Positions 36,305 to 50,800 of a DNA stretch of 64,000 nt are shown here, in pieces; within the stretch, counting starts at the first letter, position 1, and every line of letters begins with the position of its first letter. The position numbers and the translations under genes are program-made. The notes under the pieces are model-generated. The model searched no databases and was not told where the DNA came from. It saw only the letters and a program-made list of their open reading frames with translations. The stretch covers positions 21,520,144-21,584,143 of the forward strand of contig NC_058162.1 of assembly GCF_020080835.1 (NCBI RefSeq), read 5' to 3'. The DNA is from Cotesia glomerata. Lineage: Eukaryota; Arthropoda; Insecta; Hymenoptera; Braconidae.

Positions 36305-37366
<1,062 letters not shown>

Positions 37367-38456
37367 GTGGAATGTCATGTATGATGGCCTGCTGAGACTG
37401 ACTCTTCCAAGAAGTGTCAAGCTTGTTGCATATGCAGACGATGTAGCTGTCGTAATCGTTGCGAAACACCTAGATGAGATAAACCACATGTTCGGTATCA
37501 CCTTTGAGAAAGTTAACCGGTGGATGGATTCAATGAATCTACAACTGACTAAACAGAAGACTGAGGCTGTGCTTATTACCAGCAGAAAAGTGATAGAGAC
37601 CATAAAACTGAAAGTCGGAGAACAAGAAATCACATCACAACCATATATCCGATATCTGGGAGTGATGCTTGATGCCCGACTCAACTTTAAGCAGCAAGTC
37701 GAACACGTGAGTGCAAAAGCATCAGCTGTGGTAGCTAGCTTAGCACGACTGATGCCAAACGTCGGAGGCCCAAAGCAGAGCAGAAGATTACTACTATCAT
37801 CTGTAGTCACATCAGTGCTCACTTACGGAATATCTATCTGGGCGGACGCACTAGAAAAGCAAGAATCATGGAGAAAGGCTGGACCAGTCTACCGTCTGAG
37901 TGCCTTAAGAGTAGCAAGTGCCTTCCGCACAATATCTATGGAAGCAGTGTGTGTCATCTCCGGAACTTTGCCTCTCAGAGTCTTAGCTGAGGAAAGACGG
38001 ATCCTTTACCAACGAAAGAAGTCGACCACACTAAGCGCTGAGGAGCTTGGAACAGAAGAGCGGCAGAGGAGCATAAGTAGATGGCAACTACAGTGAGATG
38101 CCACAGTGAAGGGTAGGTGGACGCATCGTCTCATACCAAGGATCAACGTTTGACTAAACCGGAGTCACGGTGAGGTCAACTATTATCTTACACAGATGTT
38201 ATCAGGACACGGCTGTTTCCGGGCGTATCTCCACCGCTTCAAGCATGATGATTCCCCGGAGTGCCCGTCCTGCTCAGGAGTCAATGAAGATGCAGAGCAC
38301 GTTTTCTTTGAGTGCCCACGTATTTACCCACAGCGAGATGAGCTGGAGGAAAATCCAACCAGAGACAATAGTAGCAGCAATGCTGTCATCAGAAGCTGCC
38401 TGGAACGCCACAAGCACTTTTGCTACAAAAGTGCTTACCGAGTTGCGATCCATTGA
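37367..38456 (+). pseudogene. LINE reverse transcriptase remnant, R1 clade
   Basis: Truncated at the N-terminus within the RT domain. The catalytic box AYADDVAVV is present near the start, followed by the thumb region (RYLGVMLDARLNF) and, further on, the C-terminal zinc motif CPSC-x7-AEHVFFEC of the R1 group. Two in-frame TGA codons (38094 and one near 38151) interrupt the frame; both stand where related proteins have tryptophan, so both are simple TGG-to-TGA changes. The frame otherwise continues to 38456. Dead element. Confidence 0.8.
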
Positions 38457-38757
38457 GAGGAAAAGAGCGAAAGACAGAATCTAGAAGGAAGAAATAACAT
38501 CTTAGCCACCAGAAGGAAGAGCGGCAGCTAATTCCTCCCCCCGCGAAGAAATGCCTTACGGCGGTACCATGGGGGATCAGAGGATAGAAGAGAAAGGGGT
38601 TTTAGGGTTTAGTGGATAGGGGCGTCAGCGTCGAGTTTTAGTATGACGCTGCGTCGAGTCGCCACATATCCAGGCCAAACAGCTACGCCTGGAATCCGTA
38701 AAAAGGATTCCCCCCCCCCTAAAGAGAAAAAAAAAAAAAAACACACACACACACACT
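37367..38757 (+). mobile_element. 5'-truncated R1-clade LINE inserted at AC repeats
   Basis: The insert starts directly at the end of (CA)n and ends in poly(A) (38726-38739) followed by (AC)9 (38740-38757), so it lies between two AC tracts. R1-clade families that insert specifically into AC-type microsatellites (Mino, Waldo) are known; the arrangement fits that behaviour. Confidence 0.75.
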
Positions 38758-39877
38758 ATATTTATAGATGTCTATTGTTTAAGAATTTATATATTAATAA
38801 CTATCAATATTTTTATAAATATAAATATTCAAATGTATTTTTACTGACTTCTCTGAATTTAGTTCATTTTATTTTATCCAATGCCTATATTTATATTTGA
38901 TAAATTTTTAAATTATCTAATTATATCGTTGTCTTTTTTTTTTAATATTATAATTTTACTTTTATTTATTTTATAAAGTGTGTGATTATTTTAATTACTA
39001 ATATTTTTAATTTCTATATTAATCGTGATTGATATTTTGAGTTATTTATTTTTAGTGAATTATTTTTTCAATTTCGTTCAAATTGATGCTTATAAAGATT
39101 TTCTTTTTATTGATTTCTTTATTTACAGATGTCGAAATTTTGATTTTTCTATTTTACCTTAAAATTTTTCAACCGGTACGATTTAATGACGCGCACTGTA
39201 TATAAACATAAACAATATAATTACAAAATTTATTTTAATCAAATGACAATCGAATAGAATAAATTTAGTTACAATAAAAATTCATTATCTATAAGTCAAA
39301 CAAATATAGGTTCCGGACAAGTAATCACCAGCATGTCATCTACTGAAACCTTCTCCGAAAAATGCTGCATCTTATGGCATAAGAATTATTCCGATCAGTT
39401 CCGTAGTTTTCGCAGTATAACCGAACAAAAAAACTGACTTTCCATTTATTAGTATAAATTTGACACTTGTGATATCGATGATATTACCTTAAGGTAGTTG
39501 GATCCTGCGAGCAAAATTTAAAGAAACCTTCCAAATTTATTATGTAAGTAAATAAATGCATAATGCACATGCTGTTAAAATTTGGAGACGAATTACCACT
39601 TCTAACCAAAGATAATTGCAATTGAAAATGACATTTTTACACAGGCGGTATAGGAAAAGAGAGAGAAAACCACGAAGTTTTATTATTTTTGTATTGAAGA
39701 AATTTTAAGAATTTCACGAAAAACTAATATTACTTAGATTAATACATGTATAATTACCCTAAAAAATTATGGAATTCCCTACAACATAGTTTTTAAGAAA
39801 TCATTGATAAACTAGTAAAGTAAACAAATAAAATCATATGTGGAAGTAAGTGAGCAAAAGTTTGGAAAATCCAAAAG
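38758..39877. other. AT-rich gap, nothing recognised
   Basis: No ORF, tRNA or clear repeat boundaries. Confidence 0.35.
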
Positions 39878-40524
39878 TGCACGCCTCATAACGCTCATTC
39901 ATTTTTTAAGAAAAAATAAATTGTGTAACTGATAAAAAAAAAAAAAAATTATAATTAAGTAATTTCTTACAGAGTATTTTTTTTTTTTTTTAAATATCAG
40001 CGCCCTTTTTTCTTGTTATATGCGCACGCAGTCTAAAAAAATCTAGCTTTATCAAGTGGCGCTATAGTTTTCACGTGACAAATAAGAAAAATTCGTTTGT
40101 CTTTGTACGGTTATATCGTAATAAATTTTAATAAAAATTCAATTTAAAAAAAAAATACGTAAACTAGGCTACTGATATGAAATACGGACCCAGTTCATCG
40201 CATTCGTAAACTAGTAAAAAAAAGTCCGGTCTTGAAATATTAATTTGTTCGGGAGTAATCATTGGTACATCCAAAATGGGGTGACATCCGGACGTCCGCG
40301 TAAAATTTTTTTCAAAACGTTTTTTTTTCAAAATAGCTACATGAAATGATTTTAGAAAGTAAAAGATGGTTTAATTTAAGTGTTTTCTCCGTGTACATCT
40401 ACTTATATTATTGTATAAGTGTAATATGGTTGTGATAGAGACATTTAAAGATCAAAAAATTGCTTGACCTTGACGAGTCGAGTATAAAGCACAACCTCAT
40501 GCGCTTCGCGCTATGAGGCGTGCA
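39878..40524. repeat. Possible MITE with TGCACGCCTCATA ends
   Basis: Perfect 13-bp terminal inverted repeats TGCACGCCTCATA / TATGAGGCGTGCA, 647 bp apart. No coding content. Target duplication not clear. Confidence 0.5.
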
Positions 40525-40727
40525 ATAGTCCGTAAGACAGGCGACACAAATGAAAGCAGTAGCATAAACTATAGGTTGGGAAAGAACTACCTTAATATTA
40601 TTACTCTAACAAACTTTTATTTTTTTCTTCCTGAATCACATGACTTGATTATAAACTTAGATTAAATAGTTTAAAAATAAATGATTGACTTTGATGAATA
40701 CTCAAAATTGATCTTTAATTAATTTAA

Positions 40728-42334
40728 GGGGGTATTCTAGTCTAGAATTTTAAAAAATGAAAAAATTTTTTTTTCATAATTCGATAGTTTAGATATTCAA
40801 AAATATCTCCCTGAAAGGATTTTTCAAAATTCAAATTATTTTCAAAGTTACAGCCGTTTTAGTGTCGTGGCAACTCAACCGGGTTGAGCGGACGACTGCA
40901 ACAATAGACTACGGGCGGTCCGGGCTACCTGAGTATGAATAGCTTTCTTTCTTTCTTGTCATATACTTTTAGTTTACTATATCAATAGTCTGAAGGTCAT
41001 TGTAACGTATTAGACAAGAATCTAGTGGAATTGGTAGTAAGGGTGCTGGTAAATTGACTGATAAAGTAATCACTCAGTTGTCTGCGTACTACGGATTAGC
41101 TATCCGTCGTCATCCTGAATCCGTTGAAGATATGAAACGAGAAATATGGACCACGTACTTGCATAAAATTTCAACTGATAAGAAGCCTCAGCACATGAAT
41201 TGCCCTCCTGGACCAGACAGCTGGTGCAAGTGGCAGAAAGCAGCGGTCGAAGGAACTGAGGATGACTTTCACCATGAAAATCCACCTCTAACTGATAAGG
41301 TTTTAAAAGTTATGAAACCTATTTACGAATGCTTATCAGATGATTCTTTATTAGAACGTTGCTTGGGCAGCGAAACTCAAAATAACAACGAGTCACTTAA
41401 CTCTTTAATATAGACATTTGCACCCAAACATATCCATGCCGGGTCCCAGACAATTGAGATTGCTAATTGTTTAGCAGTTTGCATTTTCAATGAAGGATTT
41501 TATCCTATTTTACAAATAATGAGTCTAATGGGAATAAAAATAGGTCTGGAATCCCATGGGTTTGCTGTTAGGCGCAACGCAGTAAGGATTGAACGGTCTG
41601 AGGTTCGAGCTTCAGATGCTTCAAAAGAGGAAAGAACTGCTCGTTATACAGAGAAAAATGCTGAAAACAGTCAATATGAAGTAGAGGAAGGCCCAATATA
41701 TGAAGCTGGGATGGCTGATTAAGAGAATGTAAGTTATACGTACTATTTTATCAGTTACACTGCCTGAAACTGAACGTTAAACTTTAAACGCGTTTTTCTC
41801 GAAACTACTTTTTTCGATACGGTGATGCAGATATCTTAGGTTCTAATCAGTCGATTTACTTGAAATTTAGCATGAATATTCTTCAATTATCTCGCTTTCG
41901 CACTAACCAATAAAAATTGAAAATTTCAAATTTGTAATATTTTTAAAAAATTGGAGGAAGTTGAAAAATGAGTAAAAAAATCGACTTCTATTTTTAAACA
42001 GCCGCCATTTTGTGAAAAAATTTTTTTTTTCAAGTTTTGTTCGTTTGTGCGACAATGACATTTGTACTGATCAATAATTTGGCATTGTTTTTTTTCAGAT
42101 GGATACAAAGGGAGAAATCCTTTTCACGAGGACACGGCCTTTTTTTTTCTCTACCTCAAGGACTTATATCTTTTTGAAAATTTATTTTTTTTTTTTTTTT
42201 AATGTATTTTTTTGTATTCTTGAAATATCAATAAACGAATGATAAAAAATTGTATAGTAAAAATATTAACTGCTTCTTTTATATTAATTGCCAAAAAACG
42301 CTCGAAATTCAGACCTCTAGACTAGAATACCCCC
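40728..42334. mobile_element. TTAA-flanked DNA transposon remnant
   Basis: Terminal inverted repeats GGGGGTATTCTAGTCTAGA and TCTAGACTAGAATACCCCC, flanked by TTAA at 40724-40727 and 42335-42338. TTAA duplications are typical of Kolobok and piggyBac groups. It carries a broken transposase-like frame (41013-41722). Length 1607 bp. Confidence 0.75.
41013..41722 (+). pseudogene. Transposase-like fragment with one nonsense codon
   Basis: An open frame from about 41013 (no ATG; preceded by a stop) to 41722, broken only by TAG at 41411. The encoded stretch (KLTDKVITQLSAYYGLAIRR, CLGSETQNNNESLNS, NAEIANCL-like, ASKEERTARY) is the widespread insect transposase-associated domain I know as 'Mutator-like transposase' in Pfam. 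The stop sits where relatives have Trp. N-terminus missing, so the element is non-autonomous. Confidence 0.65.
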
Positions 42335-42610
42335 TTAATTAAGGTAGTTGTTGCGTGATAAGCATTTCAACAGAAAGTCATGAAATTTTTTTTATCGAAA
42401 GATAAATATATTAATAATTCACTACCAAAATTTCAGATCAATTGATCGCACCGTTTTTGAGTAATTAATTTTCGAAATTGCATCTTTTACACGTAGAGGT
42501 ATAAAGAGATGGTAAAGTTAGTATGAAATCTTTGGCCCACTCGAGTGGTACGGAAAAAGTGACACAAAATAAATAGCAAATAAACAATATTTTTTAAATA
42601 AATATAATTA

Positions 42611-43186
42611 TCAAACTAAACGTATGATATATTTACTTTGGTCAAAACATTTTATAAAGTTTGAAGTTTCAATCAACCTCATAGACACAGGAAGATATGC
42701 ATCGACCGCTTTATATTTATTTTTAAGATAAATTTCTAACGTAAAATCACTCTCATTAATTAAATCATCAGTGCTATCATTATTCAAAGAATTCAATAAA
42801 GGTAATAGTCTGTTCACTAAATGACCGAGATAATTACTTGAGTGGTAACGCAAATACTTGTTTTCATAAGCGATAATATGTAAACTATAAACTTTCGTTA
42901 GTTTTCTATCATTTATAAAGAAAAACGATCCAATTGGTAATGGAAATAATTTATCAACATTAAAATTACTGTGACGATTATAAGTTACTTGATTCTCTTG
43001 ATTTTTTGCAGTTAATTCAGTCGCTAAAAACAGTTGAATATTGTTTCTTCTATTATTAAAATTCTTTTCATCGGTGGTATTTTCTTGTAGTAGCAAACTT
43101 TTTAGATAATCAAATAAATTTAGTACTTGATCATGAACTGATTCGCCATTGATGTCGTAAAATTGTAAGCGTACTTTTAGTGACAT
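42611..43186 (-). CDS. Virus-like protein of unknown function (191 residues), outlying
   Basis: Intronless ORF, ATG at 43186. Asn- and Leu-rich, soluble, no recognised motif (FPLPIGSFFFINDRKL about 85-100 is the most distinctive stretch). It lies 7.2 kb from the other viral ORFs, separated by the LINE and the TTAA transposon, and is the last virus-like gene before exportin-6. GATAGTAT lies about 75 bases upstream on the coding strand. Viral origin is inferred from style and position. Confidence 0.55.
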   Translation of the reverse strand: MSLKVRLQFYDINGESVHDQVLNLFDYLKSLLLQENTTDEKNFNNRRNNIQLFLATELTAKNQENQVTYNRHSNFNVDKLFPLPIGSFFFINDRKLTKVYSLHIIAYENKYLRYHSSNYLGHLVNRLLPLLNSLNNDSTDDLINESDFTLEIYLKNKYKAVDAYLPVSMRLIETSNFIKCFDQSKYIIRLV

Positions 43187-44848
43187 CTTTAATTTTTGTA
43201 TAATTGCTTCTAAAGAAAGCTATTAAAATTAGTTTTTTTAAAATATGATCATACTTTATACTATCAGTTGCTCCGTGATTCTCGTGATTCAGTATTACGA
43301 TTCTTCACAAAGTGAAGAAATACATGTTTAAATTATTAAACTAAAATTAACAAATATCGGTCAATTTTTCGGATTTTTGTAACAGCTAAATTATTATAAA
43401 AAAATTTTACATCTAGAAAATTTTAAAAAATTATTAGTGAAAATTATTTAAAAATATTTTGTTTTATAATTTATTTACAATTAAAATAAAATGTCAAATG
43501 TCTGCTGATTTCAGTATCATCTTAAATTATAAAATTTCTTCTAAAAATAAATAGTAAAAATTTTAATGAAAATTAAATTAGCCGACATCTAAAAATTTTT
43601 AGAATTTTTTTTTATTGAAAAAATTACTACAAAAAAATGAAAAAAAGTTTCATTTGTAAAAACTTAAAAAACTATGAGTGCAATTTTTAAAAAATATTTT
43701 TCTATTATAATTTAATTATTAAATAAAAAATCAAAAAATAAAAAACTTTGGCTAACTTGAGTATTATAAAAGTTTAAACTTACATTTCATCTTAAAAAGT
43801 TTTTTCTTCTTATGACGACCGAGTAGAAAACTATATTAGCTCCTAAAACAAAAAGTACATAATTAAGCTCAAAATAAATTTAATAAAAATCTTACATTTT
43901 TAGATTATTAAATTTGTAATCCATATTATCATAATTGAGTACTAAATTACTAAAGAAATACATTTTTTTTTGTTTTTAAAAAAATTACATTTTGTAAAAA
44001 AGAAATTTGTGAATATCAAAATTTTCATGAATTGTTATTTTCAATAATTATTATTTTCATTTCGTAACTCTTAGTATTATTAATAATGGTATTTAAAATA
44101 AAAATTACCAAGATGTCTTAATATAAAATTTTTTTCTTCTATTAACATTATGTTAATTATTTTTAAATTACTAAAATTTTTTTTCCACATATTTTCATAC
44201 ACTTGGAGTAACTGACTTGTGACAAGTCCAAACACGTCTAAACATTCATTGATGTATCAAAGATGTTTTCTATGATACCAACAGATCAAAGCGGAATTTT
44301 AATAGCGCGAAAATTTAAAATAAACAAAAAAAAATTTTTATTTGTTCATTACAAAAAAAAAGTATTATTTTTAAAACAAATTGTACAAAAAAAAATTTCA
44401 ATAAAAAAAAAAAAAAACAAATTAAAAAATTTTTGAAATCAAAAAAAAATATTTAATTTTTAAAAATTTTTGATTGCAATAATCAATTATTTCAGAGGAT
44501 ATATCAATTATAATTTTTTAAATATTTCAAATGAGCGCCACTATCGCGGTCACCGTCCAGATAATGTCCGCAGGTTCATCTAACTTTCTCACTTATCTCA
44601 ACAAATATTATCTCTCATAAATAAGAATTAACTAGAAAAAAGGAGAGAGAAACACGAAAAGACTTTCACTATTAATTTTATCAAAGAATCGATCACATTT
44701 GACAAGTAGAGCTTAGAAAAAAAACGTATACATCACTCCGTTCTCCAGTTAACCTTAATCTTTATCCTATGTATATTATACATAATATATATAGGTACAT
44801 ATATGTTTTTGCATAATTTAATACCTAAACAGACAAACTGTCATCAAC
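43187..44848. other. Gap between the viral block and exportin-6
   Basis: About 43360-43780 holds a decayed copy of the repeat seen at 3.0-3.3 kb (GCCGACATCTA...). From about 44520 to 44848 the sequence is less AT-rich and should include the exportin-6 promoter and 5' UTR. No gene seen. Confidence 0.45.
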
Positions 44849-47800
44849 ATGGTAAGTAAATAATTTTACATTTTATAATAGTTAAAAATTTTTATAAAAT
44901 AATTTCATTATCAAAACCTAATTAATTATTTATTTTAGGATGATGCTGCTGCATTACAGCGGTTGGAGCAGTTGATGACTGAATTTTTTTCAAATGGAGC
45001 TACAAATGAACGTATACGTACAATTGAGCAAAGTTTGCATGCATTTACAGCACAAATAAACTCATGGAGACCTTGTTTACATTTTTTATCATCAACCAAC
45101 AATCATTATGTCAGTATGTTCGCACTATCAACACTCGAGGTAATATTAATTACATTAAAAAATTTTTAGAATTTTCGGTAATTAATAATAATTTAATTTT
45201 TTTTCAACAGACGACAATTGGAAGGAGGTGGCCAATTTTGCTGTGGGAAGACAGATCATTAATTAGATCAACACTTTATACATTGTCACTTGAGCACAGC
45301 GTAGCACCATTTGTTAGAAACAAAATAGTTAAATTAGTTGTCGACATCGCGAAACATGACTGGCCACATTTTTATCCAGACTTTTTCTCAAATATTTTGC
45401 AGGTTTATTTTTTTCATTTTTTAAATTATATTTTTCTATGACAGTGATAATGAATAAACTGTTAATTTTTTAATATTCAGTTATTAGGCCACAAACAAAC
45501 ACGTTTATTGGGCTTGATATACTTAAGAACAGCGTCTGAAGAACTGGCAACCCCTAGAGAAGATTTACCTATTCAACGAAAGACTGAATTATTACGTTTG
45601 TTAAGTTCTCAAGTGTCAGTGACACTTGAAGCATTGACAGGTAATTTTTTTTTAGTTGTCAGAATTATTTTATTTTATTTCTGGTATACATTCTATAGGG
45701 GTGCATGACACCTGTGCATAGACACCAGAAAAATACAATATTATTTAATTATACAGTAGAACCTCTATAACTCGAACTCCAAGGGAGAGGCAAAAAAATT
45801 CGAGTTATTGAGGGTTTCAAGTTAGGCTTTTTGACTAATCTTCACTGCTTCAAGCACTTGTAGTTTTTCAGAAAGACTAAGAGTTTTGAGTTTACGTTTT
45901 ACACTCATTGCTTATTAATTTTTTCACGTGGAGCTGTCAAAATTGATGTGTATTGCAGTGAATCCTAACTAAGTCTACACTGAGAAAAAAAAAATACTTT
46001 TATTAAGAAAATTTTCTTGATACAAGAATTAATTTTCTTGAAAATTTTCAAGAATATATATTCTTAGCTCAAGAACTTGTTAAATGGATTGAAATATTTT
46101 CTATTTAATTTAAATAAAGCTATTCTCTTGTTTATCTATTATTCAAAGATAAATATTGATGCTTTTCTCTTCAGAAATTAATAATTAACAATAATACTTG
46201 AACTAAGCTAAATAGAATGACTGCGCTGCTTATCTTTCTATTTAGAAAATATTTCTGTAAAACACTGTCACTGTGATACAAATAAAACCATTATTATTAT
46301 TATTATTAATTAACAATAATAGAATATTTGGTCGTCATCGAATTTTTTGAACCAAGAAATTGTTAATTGAGTAAAAGTATTTTATATATGTATTTTATAA
46401 AGTATTTTTTACATAAAGTATTTTACTTGATGTGTATGCATCAAGTTAAAAAAAATCATTAGCTAATGTAATGCACAAAGTATAAGTTTTCTTACTACTA
46501 ACTATATAATATTTTGCAATGAAATATAATACCTTAATTTATAATTCAATGGTTCTAATCTACTTCCCAAAATTCTTGCTTAATAACTTCTTTTTATACT
46601 CAAGAGCTTTTAGATTATTGGGAAGTAAATTAAAATATTTTATTGCCACAAAAAAAAATATTTATGATTTTAAATAATTTTTTTTACTTTTAGTTCTGCT
46701 TTGTGAGACGATGAAATTGCAAAATCGCTCGGGTACGATGACTCCACCACCGTCACCAACAGGACAAAACGTATTACCACGAGCTCCACTGGATGTTGAT
46801 GCTTTGTCGATTGGGTGCAGTGAAATTTGTATTGTTACATTGGAAGTACTTGCTCATTTATTCAGCTGGATCGTACCCACTGATTATATTTCTATAAATT
46901 TACTTGATGCCATATTTACATGTGCCAAATATCATGATTCTATGGTAATATTAGTGTTATTTTTTTAATGATAATTTTTTAATTGTATATTTTTATTTTT
47001 TTTTAGAATGGTAAGCAAATAGAAATGGTGATACAAGCAATGACGACAATTAATGAATTATTATATCGACCATGCTCGCCAAGTATAACAGAGACTTTAT
47101 TGTTACAAATTTTTAACAATGCTGTGGCTTTATTCCAAATAATGGAACGATTAGATTCTGTTGATGAAAGGTAATTTTAATTTAAATTTAATTTATCAAG
47201 TTTTAAAAATCAGCTGTAATAAAATATGCATACATTGAAAAAAAAAAAAAAAAAAAAAATTAGTTTGATTCAAGAGAAAAACTCTTGAATCAAGTAAAAT
47301 TTACTTAAACCAAGAAAGATTTTTCACTTAAAAAATTTTTCTACTCAAATCAAGACGATGAAGCTCTTCAAAATTATTTTCTTGGTTTAAGAATTCTTCT
47401 CGGTAAATATTTACAAGTGGGGTCAACCATTTTAATTTTCATTTTTTTGAACGAAATTTCTAATTGATTTTATTGATATATATATTTTTTTTGAAAAATA
47501 CATTTTGAAAAATACATAAAAAGAATGAATAATAAAAAAAAAATAGTTGATTATCACAATTTTAACAAATGTTACAAATTTTCAAAAAAATTTATAAATT
47601 TTTTAGAAAATTGTGATATTCAACTTTTTTTTTTAAATTGTTCGTTTTTTTTGTACTTTTCAAAAAAATAATACATCAAAAAAAGATAAAATATAAATTT
47701 TATCCAAAAACATAAGAGCCAACATTTTTTGCAACTTTTGAAGGCGAAAAAAGCTATCGAAATTTTTATTTTTTTCTTTCACGACATTTTTTATCATAAA

Positions 47801-50800
47801 TACGCTGTAAAAACAAATAATACTGAATTTAACGGACATCTAACAATTTTTTAGATTGTTATAACAATTTAATTGTAAAGAAAAAAATTTAGCAAAAAAA
47901 TTTCACATGTAGAAATTTTAAAAAATTATAAGTGTGAATTTTTTAAAATTATAAGTGTGAATTTTTAAAAATATTCTTTTTGTAATCATTGATTTGTTAT
48001 AAAAATTCGAATAATTACCAGATGCCAGCTAATTTCAGTACCATAAAAACAAGCAGAATTAAAAAAAATTAAAAAATGTTAATTTTTCACCTAGATATGG
48101 CCAAAAATAGGGTTGACCCCACTTGTAAATAATTATCTTTTTTTTTTTTTTCAGTATAAGTATTTAATAAAATAAAATTTTTACAGTTACATCGACAAGA
48201 CAACAGAATTCTTACAACTATTCGTAACAAACCATCTAAAACGCGTTGAGTCGTGTTCTAAATTTCCGATAAACACATTGCTAGAAGTATTATATCATCA
48301 CACATTCAACCAATGCACAACAATCAATGCATATCTACGTAGCCTGGAAGTCTGGAACTCGCTGCTCGAGTCAACTCAATCTAAATACGCTTCGGTAAGC
48401 CTTGCTCTAGCGGAGCGCGTTCTTCAAAAAATAAGTTTCAAGCACGAATCTCGCACTCTAAAAGACTTGGACACCGAGACCCTTGACGAGAACCAGGAAA
48501 CAGAATGGCAACATTTTCTCAGGCGCAACATCGAGTGTCTTGCTAAAATAGCTGAGATATCACCAGTAGAAATCTTCACACTTCTCTACCGGTCCTGGCG
48601 CGCCGATCTGGCAATCTACGGCGAACTCGGAATTGCGCTGACAAATAACCACGTTATAATACTAAATGAGTCAGAAGCATCGAAAGTACACGCACATTTA
48701 CGTGATCTGGCATCGATCACCCAAGCGCTAGCTCGTCTCTACTCGTTATTTCTATCCGAGCAACCAACAAACAACAACAACGCGACTCATGATGATATTA
48801 ATTCATTGATAGAAGAATTATTAACCCAAACTCTAGATGCGTGTGCATTCGCACGTGACAATAAACTGTACCACGCAGCATTACAGCCACCTGCATTGGT
48901 GGTTGATTTGATAGAAATCCACTCGCAATTATTGGCATCACTACAAGCATGGTCTCACTGGATTTGTAAACGTACAGATAAATCCAAAGACGAATTATGC
49001 CAACGTTGTATACAATCTTGTGTATGGATATTTAATTTACATAATGACAGTAATTTATTACCACCGGGAAATTTGTTACACTCATCAGTGCATTTATTCC
49101 AAACAATAACAGCTGTTCTGCGTCCAAACTTATGGGAACAAACGGCATTTCGTGACTGGCTGTGTGTTAATAATTATCCTTATCTTAAGCCAGATACTGT
49201 TAACGTATTAAGACGTGCGCTAATTAATGGAATAGTTCTCGTCAATGGTGATAACGCTGTAAGACAGCGACTTTTGACTACATTTATTCACACCTTGTCC
49301 GAACCACTGGGTCAATGTGGACAAGCGATTCCCAATGACATCAATATATCATCAGCTATTGTGCCATTGAAGCAATTACTTGAAGATTGTTGTTCATTGT
49401 CGATGACTATTAAAAAATTACTGTACCAGTGCTTGGAGGACACTATCAACCGTGTTCTAGAGCTACTACCCCATTTAATTAGGTCGCAAACGACCTGCGA
49501 GATAATAATGAATTTTCTGCACGCAATGTTTCTTGTTTTACAGCAACAACTTGGTGTTGACTTTACGCAGAACGCTGTTCAGGGAATGTTGAATATTTAT
49601 ACTAGTGAAAATATAACTGCAGGTCCAGCGTTAGACCAATTGTTGGAGATATTGATACTTGTTGTATCAGCACCAAGCAATGCATTTAAAGCTTTTGTAC
49701 CTTCTGTCATTAATTTATGCTTGGGACAAGTTTGGCCTGCTGTTAGTAATAATTTAAATAATTGTATTGATACTACTTTAGTATTACTTAAATTATTTAA
49801 CAGGTAATTATAATTATTTATCATTTTTAAGGGGGGAAATACGTGTAGAAAGACGTTTTCATGCTGATTTTTTATTAATTTTTTTAAGATATGAAAATTA
49901 ATGCTATTTATTGAAACTATCAAGTTATTTAATACATATATTTATAATTTACGATAATATAACTTAAAAAGTAGCGGAGATATCAGCTGATACACATCGT
50001 AGGTTGTCATCCGACTTAGCAGTTGATGTGCACTATGGAAGCCTCAATTTTAATCTGAAATCAATGGCACAGAAAAATTACTTTTCTTTATACAATTACG
50101 CTAAATATGAACCTCCATCATAAGCGATATTTTTATTTAAACTATTTTTTTTTTTAATAATCAATGTATGAAAAAATGACAAAAAATCACGACTTATTTT
50201 AACAGCCCTCTAAAAAATGCAAATTTTTACTTTTTATTTGGAATTGAGGTTCATATAGAAGATACACATATAAAAAAAGTAATTTTTCTGTGCCATTGAT
50301 TTCAGATAAAAATTGTGGCTTCCATACTGCAAACCAACTGCTAAATCGGATGACAACCTACGATGTGTATCAGCTGATATCTCCGCTATTTGTTAAGTTA
50401 TATTGTTGTTTAATACGAAAAAATACTCATAAATATATCTATAAAATAACCTGATAGTTTCAATAAATAATATTAATTTTTTATACCTTGAAAAAATTAA
50501 TAAAAATCAGCATAAAAACGGCCTTCTATACGTATTTCCCCCCTTAAGACTGAAAATATGTTGACATTTTTTTTTGCTATTCGATGTAGAATTTTTTAAA
50601 ATATATATTTAATCAACAAATTCGTCTATCAACTAGTTAGCAATGAAAAATTAAAACATATTTTTAACTTTATATTAGTAAATTATTTTATTAATATTTT
50701 CTGATTTTTTTTTTCAGTATTTTGTTACACAGATGGCAATACTTTTATAATGTATCCGTCGTGCGTGCATTTGGACACGCTGAGAGAGAAGAAATAGTTG

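Noticed and set aside
41054..41722. Functional host gene
   Set aside because: It lies within inverted repeats and TTAA duplications, lacks a start and has an internal TAG. It is a transposon remnant.
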